Of a DNA stretch of 63,416 bases, positions 58,389-63,416 are shown piece after piece; position 1 is the first letter of the stretch; each line of letters opens with the position of its first letter. The notes beneath the pieces are model-generated. The model searched no databases, was not told the origin of the DNA, and saw only the letters and a list, made by a program, of their open reading frames with translations. The stretch comes from JAZDOT01 sp043798355. GTDB lineage: Bacteria > Patescibacteriota > Gracilibacteria > Peribacterales > Peribacteraceae. The stretch lies in assembly GCA_043798355.1 (NCBI GenBank), contig JAZDOT010000046.1, positions 1 to 63,416 on the forward strand, in the 5' to 3' direction. A program made the translations under genes and the position numbers.

Positions 58389-59332
58389 ACATATTTCTCA
58401 CCGGAGCTGCCGGTTTTATCGGCTTTCATACGGCACGCGCACTCCTCGCACGCGGAGACCGCGTCACCGGGTACGATAATTTCAATACATACTATGACCC
58501 GAAATTGAAAGAAGCACGAGCAGCCATCCTGGGAAAAGAGAGGAATTTCACCCTAATCCGCGGAGACATCCTCGACCGTCCCGCCCTCGAAAAGTCGATG
58601 CGGGGAACCGATCGCGTGTGTCACCTCGCAGCCATGGCGGGTGTGCGCCACTCCTTTGAGCGCCCCGAAGAGTACATCGCGGTGAACGGACAGGGATTCT
58701 TCAATGTTTTGGACGAAGCGCGGCTCCAGAAGATCCCCGGCCTCATCTACGCCTCGACCAGCTCCGTCTACGGGGGAAATACGAAAATGCCTTTCCGGGA
58801 GGATGATCCGGTAAACGACCAGCAATCGCTCTACGCCTCGACCAAGCGCGACAACGAACTCCTGGCACACACCTATCACCACCTCTATGCGATTCCGGTA
58901 ACGGGACTCCGTTTCTTCACCGTCTACGGTCCCTATGGCCGGCCCGACATGGCGCTCTTTCTTTTTACAGATGCCATCATGAATGGGAAACCTGTTCCCA
59001 TCTTCAATCATGGAAAAATGCAGCGCGACTTCACCTTCATCGAAGATATCGTCTCGGGCATCGTGGCCGCCATCGACAAAAATTACCCGGAGGAGATCTT
59101 CAATCTCGCATGCGGCAAAAAAGAGGAGCTCATGGACTACATCAACATCATCGAACAGTCGTGCGGAAAAGAGGCGAAGAGAGAATACCTCCCCATGCAA
59201 CCGGGCGACGTGTTGTGCACGGATGCCGATATTTCGAAGGCGGAGAGAATGCTTGGCTATGGGCCGAAGACGGAGATCTCTGAAGGTGTTCCGAAGTTCG
59301 TGGAATGGTACAGGGAGTATTACAACGTATAG
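58385..59332 (+). CDS. NAD-dependent epimerase, UDP-glucuronate 4-epimerase-like
   Basis: 315 residues. NIFLTGAAGFIGFHTARALL, YDNFNTYYDPKLKEARAAIL (typical of UDP-glucuronate epimerases), HLAAMAGVRHSFERPEEY, YASTSSVYGGNTKMPF, YASTKRDNELLAHTY (Tyr-x3-Lys) and RFFTVYGPYGRPDMALFLFT. It would turn UDP-glucuronate from Ugd into UDP-galacturonate. It is coupled to ugd by a 4-bp overlap. Confidence 0.9.
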   Translation: MNIFLTGAAGFIGFHTARALLARGDRVTGYDNFNTYYDPKLKEARAAILGKERNFTLIRGDILDRPALEKSMRGTDRVCHLAAMAGVRHSFERPEEYIAVNGQGFFNVLDEARLQKIPGLIYASTSSVYGGNTKMPFREDDPVNDQQSLYASTKRDNELLAHTYHHLYAIPVTGLRFFTVYGPYGRPDMALFLFTDAIMNGKPVPIFNHGKMQRDFTFIEDIVSGIVAAIDKNYPEEIFNLACGKKEELMDYINIIEQSCGKEAKREYLPMQPGDVLCTDADISKAERMLGYGPKTEISEGVPKFVEWYREYYNV

Positions 59333-59420
59333 GTTTTTAGTTACTGGTTTTTGGTTTATTGTTCTTCGCCCTATGAAGAAACGGTACGAAGCAGTGAACG
59401 AAAAACTAAAAACCAGCAAC
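59333..59420. repeat. TTACTGGTTTTTGG...AAAACCAGCAA inverted repeat
   Basis: The outer arms pair (TACTGGTTTTTGG with AAAAACCAGCAA). It encloses GTTCTTCGCC, the inverse of the GGCGAAGAAC in the copy at 24768. Confidence 0.55.
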
Positions 59421-59460
59421 TCTCAAGCGAACGCTTACAACCACCCACCCAAAAGAATCG

Positions 59461-60552
59461 CTAATCCCTCCAAGTGAACATCTTGTTCATGACGTAATTC
59501 CACAGAACCGCCGTGAACGCTCCGATCGTGACGGCGAGGAGATCGGAGAGTCCTTTCAGGACAAGGAACGCACTCGCGGCGTAATTGACGAGCGCTCCGA
59601 CGGCGCACGCGGCATTGAATGTGAGAAATCCCCACACCAGCCCCCTTCCCCTGAGACGCTTGTGGGCGAATGTCCAGAGATTGTTCCAGAGGAAATTATT
59701 GAGGACCGCCGTCTCGATGGAAGCGACCACGGCGATGGAAAACCCGAGAAATTGCTCTTCGCTCCTGACGCCGAGGAGGGAAGCGTACAGCCAGTACGCC
59801 GCGACATTCACCACAACGCCGCTGAGCCCCACGATGCAGTACTTCACGAACGTGAGGGAAATGTACTTTCCCGCTGTGACATCGTAGAGGTACTCGAGGA
59901 ACTCGATCTGCACTTTGCGGGACATCTTGCTCGCTCCGTGCATGCGGCCTTTGAACGTGAACGGGTGTTCGGTCACGCGCGTCTCCTTCGGGATGTGCAC
60001 GAGCAGGTCGAGGAGGATTTTGAATCCTTTGGGATTGAGAGAGGATCGGACACTCTCGAAGAGGCTGCGACGGAGAGCGAAGAACCCGCTCATGGGATCG
60101 GAGATCTTCACGCGGCAGACCATCTGTCCCATACGCGTTGCGATGCGGCTGAGGAGGTGCCGTCGCTCGTCCCATTCCCCGATACTCCCGCCGGAAACGT
60201 AGCGCGATCCGACCGCGAGATCGCTCCCCGAGGTAGTGGCGTCCGCAAGGGTCCTCAGAAGGCCGGAGTCGTGCTGCCCGTCCGCGTCCATGACGGCGAA
60301 TGTGTCCCCTTTGGCCGCAAGGAATCCTTCGATGACGGCGGAAGAAAGACCGCGCCGCCCGACTCTTCGGATCACATGCAAAAAAGGCCGATCCTGCGAA
60401 AGCGCGAGCGCGACCTTCCACGTCTCATCCGGCGAATCGTCGTCGACGACGATCACCTCGAAGGGAATGCCCGCGAGTGCTTTCTCCACGTTCGGCAGAA
60501 GTTCAGGGAGATTCTCCGCTTCGTTGTACGTCGGAAGGATCAGAGAAAGCAT
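59461..60552 (-). CDS. DPM-type GT2 glycosyltransferase fused to GtrA membrane domain
   Basis: 363 residues. Residues 1-225 are a polyprenyl-phosphate sugar synthase (LSLILPTYNEAENLPELL, VIVVDDDSPDETW, FAVMDADGQHDSGLL, DPMSGFFALRRSLF). From about residue 232 there is a GtrA domain with four membrane helices (FVKYCIVGLSGVVVNVAAYW, VLNNFLWNNLWTFAHK). It makes a lipid-linked hexose and may flip or deliver it. The ArnT-like gene at 61071 could be a user. Confidence 0.92.
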   Translation of the reverse strand: MLSLILPTYNEAENLPELLPNVEKALAGIPFEVIVVDDDSPDETWKVALALSQDRPFLHVIRRVGRRGLSSAVIEGFLAAKGDTFAVMDADGQHDSGLLRTLADATTSGSDLAVGSRYVSGGSIGEWDERRHLLSRIATRMGQMVCRVKISDPMSGFFALRRSLFESVRSSLNPKGFKILLDLLVHIPKETRVTEHPFTFKGRMHGASKMSRKVQIEFLEYLYDVTAGKYISLTFVKYCIVGLSGVVVNVAAYWLYASLLGVRSEEQFLGFSIAVVASIETAVLNNFLWNNLWTFAHKRLRGRGLVWGFLTFNAACAVGALVNYAASAFLVLKGLSDLLAVTIGAFTAVLWNYVMNKMFTWRD

Positions 60553-60592
60553 AGAGGAAGGTCAGTGGATGAAGAATGAATCCCAGAAGAGA

Positions 60593-60635
60593 TCCTGAGC
60601 TTGCCTGCCCTGAGCTTGTCGAACGGGCCGAAGGA
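60593..60635. repeat. CCTGAGCTTGTCGAACGGGCCGAAGG-type repeat
   Basis: Two overlapping CCTGAGCTTG copies followed by GCCGAAGGA. Related to 9920 and 45419. Confidence 0.5.
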
Positions 60636-60707
60636 TCGGAAGAATGAGGGAAAGCATCGCCAAGGAAGCATACGCATGCAGAAGGAGAACTTCTACTGAA
60701 GAAAACC

Positions 60708-60748
60708 TCTTTGCTCTCTTTGCCCTCTTTTTCCTCTTTGCCCTCCGG
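60708..60748. repeat. CTTTGCTCTCTTTGCCCTC repeat
   Basis: A second copy of the pyrimidine-rich block at 38049. Confidence 0.45.
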
Positions 60749-60788
60749 AGTACTACCTGTCCCCAAACGACTTTGCTACCGTAACGTT

Positions 60789-61070
60789 GTGACAACCCGA
60801 AATGCCGTCCTCCTCTGCGCACTCGTAACACTCCTCCTCTGCCTCCTGTGGGTTCCGCGCCTCCGGCTGACGGTGGCTCTCGCGGATCCTGCTGTCCGGT
60901 CTAAAGCAAATGATGCCATCAGAATGCTGCGGCATGACGGCATCTGGCTGGTCAACACCGATCTCACGGCAATCGAACGGAACAAAAATTCTGTGTGCTT
61001 CTTCTGGAAACATCAGTACCGATTGCGCACGGACGTCTCTCCTGCAGAATCATTCACAACCTGCCTCTAG
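60789..61070 (+). CDS. small membrane-anchored protein
   Basis: 93 residues from a GTG at 60789. One N-terminal membrane segment (NAVLLCALVTLLLCLLW) and a short soluble part (DAIRMLRHDGIWLVNTDLTA). The stop is directly followed by the ATG of the GT-C gene, so the two are coupled. A TACCGT box lies six bases before the GTG. Function unknown. Confidence 0.55.
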   Translation: MTTRNAVLLCALVTLLLCLLWVPRLRLTVALADPAVRSKANDAIRMLRHDGIWLVNTDLTAIERNKNSVCFFWKHQYRLRTDVSPAESFTTCL

Positions 61071-62324
61071 ATGCGCTTCAGACTCTCCCATCTCCTCTGG
61101 CTGATCCTGGGCGTCGGGATCCTGCTGCGCCTGACGGACCTCTCCTACCCGGATTTCGCCACCGACGAAGCACAGTTCGCCCTGGGGGCTTCCGCCGCGC
61201 AACCGCCACTCGGAATGGCGTTCTTCCGCACATCCCTCTGGCTCTTCGGAGATACGCTCTTCGCGGCACGGGGCGTGAGTGCGCTCTTCGGGATCCTCAC
61301 GCCGCTCCTCATCGCTCTGATCGCACGTGAAATCGCCGGGAGAGAGGCGGCCCTCAGAGCCGCCGCGATCGCGAGCATCATTCCCAGCCACATTCTCTTC
61401 TCGCGTCTCGCATACTTGAGTGTTGTGCTCACGTTCTTCTGGCTGCTCACGCTCATAGCGTTCCTAAGAGCAAAAAAGACGACCTCACCACAGAGCATCA
61501 TCTTCCTCTTCGCATCATCCCTCATGGGAACCTTCATCAAGACCCAGGGGATTTTGCTGCCCGGTTTCCTCCTCCTCGGCCGAGTGATCGAACGGCGGGG
61601 ACGCGTCCTCCGTGATCCCGTTTTTTGGATCCTTGCCTTCAGTCTCATCCCAATTCTGCTCTTCATCGCTACACATCCGGGCATTCCGGCGACCCTCCTC
61701 CTCTACGGAGGCAACATGTACGGACTGTCGGGATTGATGAGCCGCTTCGTGATGCTGTTCGCCACGTGGTGGCAGCTCCTCCTGCTGGCTCTTCCCATCC
61801 TGCTCCTGGGAATAGCGGGTTTCCGGCGCCTCCCGTGGCCGGTCTGGGGGCTCGTCCTCATCGGAAGCGCTATCGGCCTCCTCCTCGGGCCCGGGCACCC
61901 GTACTACGCGGTACACCTCGTGTACTGGTCTCTCCCTCTCGCCCTCGCGCTGTCTTCCGTCCCATCCATTCTCCAAGGCGGAATCCTCACACTCCTCTTC
62001 GTCAATACACTCGCTCTCCTCATGCCCCGCACGGTGGCCGTCACACCATGGACCTCTCCCCTCGAGCGGCAGGATGCCTACTGGAATACGCACGCAGATG
62101 CGATCAATACTGCGATCGGAGGAGTCGATGAGGTCGTCGTGCTGGGTTCCCCCGGCCATCATATCCGTTGGTACATCGCTTCAAGGGTCCTCGTCGGGAA
62201 AGACATGGACATCACAAACCGGAAAGGCACGTTCCTCCTGCTTTCCCCTGAGGAACGGAGCAATCTGAAGGGCGGCGATGTCGTCTACGACGATGGACAG
62301 ACGATGGTCGTTGAACGTGAATGA
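61071..62324 (+). CDS. GT39/ArnT-like membrane glycosyltransferase
   Basis: 417 residues with about ten hydrophobic segments. The first extracytoplasmic loop has YPDFATDEAQFALGA, with the Asp-Glu pair of the PMT/ArnT superfamily, and LFGDTLFAARGVSALFGILT follows as in GT39/GT83 proteins. The C-terminal 80 residues are soluble. It would move a sugar from a polyprenyl-phosphate donor onto a glycan or protein. The upstream DPM-GtrA fusion may supply the donor. Confidence 0.8.
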   Translation: MRFRLSHLLWLILGVGILLRLTDLSYPDFATDEAQFALGASAAQPPLGMAFFRTSLWLFGDTLFAARGVSALFGILTPLLIALIAREIAGREAALRAAAIASIIPSHILFSRLAYLSVVLTFFWLLTLIAFLRAKKTTSPQSIIFLFASSLMGTFIKTQGILLPGFLLLGRVIERRGRVLRDPVFWILAFSLIPILLFIATHPGIPATLLLYGGNMYGLSGLMSRFVMLFATWWQLLLLALPILLLGIAGFRRLPWPVWGLVLIGSAIGLLLGPGHPYYAVHLVYWSLPLALALSSVPSILQGGILTLLFVNTLALLMPRTVAVTPWTSPLERQDAYWNTHADAINTAIGGVDEVVVLGSPGHHIRWYIASRVLVGKDMDITNRKGTFLLLSPEERSNLKGGDVVYDDGQTMVVERE

Positions 62325-62341
62325 GCTTCTCTGTGCGAAGA

Positions 62342-62379
62342 GTGTTAACTGTCAACAGTTCACTGTTGACCATTAACTC
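62342..62379. repeat. GTTAACTGTCAACAGTTCAC repeat
   Basis: Overlapping inverted TTAACTGT/ACAGTT units; the same AT-rich family as 10745-10862. Confidence 0.5.
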
Positions 62380-62479
62380 TTCAAAAAATGCAGGAAATCT
62401 CTTTACCTTCACGCTATCATACCGCCCACATGCGCATCCTTGTCACCTCTCGACACGCATTTCCCTTGCCCCACATTCC

Positions 62480-63397
62480 ATGAAGATTTTAGTCACCGGC
62501 TCATCAGGCACCATCGGCACACGCCTCTGCGAGAGACTCCTCAAAAACCATCATGATGTCGTGTCGGTAGATTGGGAGCATAACCGGTGGTCCCGCGAGA
62601 TCGATGCACTTACCATCCACAGCGACCTGCGCAATGAGGAGACTTTCCGGAAGATCCCCCGTGACATCGAAATGATCATCCACCTCGCCGCCAATGCGCG
62701 GGTGTACGAATTGGTGGAACACCCCGACCGCGCGCGCGACAACATCCTCACTCTGTTCAACGTGCTCGAGTTCGCACGGAAGAATGCCATTCAGCGCTTC
62801 CTCTTCGCCTCCTCGCGCGAAACCTACGGCAACGCGGGCCGCGAGAGCTACACCGAGGACCTCGTCCGCATCGAACACTGCGAGAGCCCCTACGCCGCGA
62901 GCAAACTGGCCGGAGAGGCGCTGACGCAGTCCTACCGGACATGCTACGGAATCGATCACATCATCTTCCGCTTCTCCAATGTCTACGGCATGTATGACGT
63001 TTCGGAGCGCGTCGTCCCGCTCTTCATACGGCTTGCCAAGAAGAACGAACCCCTCGTGATCTTCGGAAAGGAGAAATGCCTCGACTTCACGTACATCGAC
63101 GATGCCGTTGATGGCATTCTCCTTGCGACCGACAAATTCGAAGAGGTAAAGAATGAAACCTACAATCTTGCGTTCGGCAAAGGTGAAACGATCTCCCGCC
63201 TTGCCGAGCTCATCAAAGGGAACATGAGCAGCTCTTCGCCGATCGTATTTCAGGAGAGCCGAACGGGGGAAGTGGCGATCTATACTGCAGATACGACAAA
63301 AGCACGCCTCCGTCTCGGGTTCGCCCCGTCCGTCACTCTCGAGGAGGGGATGCGAAAGTCGGTCGAGTGGTACGGAAAACGAAGTACTTCCGCATGA
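62480..63397 (+). CDS. NAD-dependent epimerase/dehydratase (extended SDR)
   Basis: 305 residues from the ATG at 62480. KILVTGSSGTIGTRLCERLL, IIHLAANARVYELVEHP, FLFASSRETYG, YAASKLAGEALTQSY (Tyr-x3-Lys) and LDFTYIDDAVDGILLA. A GalE-like or dTDP-sugar-type epimerase or dehydratase; substrate not decidable. It continues the glycan cluster towards the window edge. Confidence 0.88.
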   Translation: MKILVTGSSGTIGTRLCERLLKNHHDVVSVDWEHNRWSREIDALTIHSDLRNEETFRKIPRDIEMIIHLAANARVYELVEHPDRARDNILTLFNVLEFARKNAIQRFLFASSRETYGNAGRESYTEDLVRIEHCESPYAASKLAGEALTQSYRTCYGIDHIIFRFSNVYGMYDVSERVVPLFIRLAKKNEPLVIFGKEKCLDFTYIDDAVDGILLATDKFEEVKNETYNLAFGKGETISRLAELIKGNMSSSSPIVFQESRTGEVAIYTADTTKARLRLGFAPSVTLEEGMRKSVEWYGKRSTSA

Positions 63398-63416
63398 AGA
63401 AGTTCCACAGGAGCAC

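Noticed and set aside
1..63416. CRISPR arrays
   Set aside because: No array with regular spacers was found. The tandem repeats present are contiguous or irregular and there are no cas genes.

Overview
This 63.4 kb window reads as chromosome of a small-genome bacterium, most probably of the Patescibacteria (Candidate Phyla Radiation), and perhaps a Peregrinibacteria/Peribacteria relative. That is an inference. It rests on densely packed genes, almost no Shine-Dalgarno sites, many promoter-like TAnnnT boxes placed 6-9 nt before start codons, short rpsF-rpsR and rpmH neighbourhoods without the usual partners, many dispersed intergenic repeats, and a content dominated by envelope glycan genes. 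TGA is used as a normal stop, so the recoded lineages (Gracilibacteria, SR1) are unlikely. The base composition looks moderately GC-rich by eye.

Layout. 1-4.75 kb is a defence patch: an AbiEi/AbiEii type IV toxin-antitoxin pair whose toxin carries WYL-like and zinc-finger extensions, then a C5-cytosine methyltransferase with a truncated HNH nuclease. 4.8-22.2 kb is an envelope-glycan region: several GT2 and GT4 glycosyltransferases, a DUF2304 protein, two or three large polytopic proteins, an RmlB-like dehydratase, and a gmd / SDR / ColD-like set that should make a GDP-3,6-dideoxyhexose. A YafQ/RelB-type toxin-antitoxin pair, sufS-sufU and tRNA-Thr lie within it. 22.3-41.5 kb is housekeeping: bS6, bS18, YebC, a class A PBP, a VirB2-like small membrane protein, TPR, FtsX, RecO, VanW, RNase H, a CtpA-type protease, NDK, an M16 peptidase, bL34, a PduO-type adenosyltransferase and PheT.

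41.6-49.4 kb is a 7.75 kb island at the 3' end of tRNA-Ser. It is bounded by a 14-bp direct repeat and carries a serine recombinase, a Fic protein, a TPR-like protein and a four-gene operon of unknown function. That operon starts with a promoter and two consecutive methionine-rich leader peptides, each followed by a terminator that competes with an antiterminator pairing. This looks like a tandem methionine attenuator ahead of a methyltransferase-like gene and is the best candidate here for an undescribed system.

49.5-54.2 kb holds a cytochrome b5-like protein, two secreted Cys-rich proteins, PolX, a REP-associated transposase with palindromic repeats, and a roughly 470-nt structured transcription unit encoding a 34-residue basic peptide. 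54.3-63.4 kb has AhcY with a PfkB kinase (methyl-cycle salvage), then Ugd, a UDP-glucuronate epimerase-like SDR, a DPM-GtrA fusion, a GT-C mannosyltransferase-like protein and another SDR, which continue the glycan theme.

At least eight short repeat families run through the window. Several copies lie in frame inside coding sequences (GT4 genes, sufS, ugd, DUF2304, the transposase).
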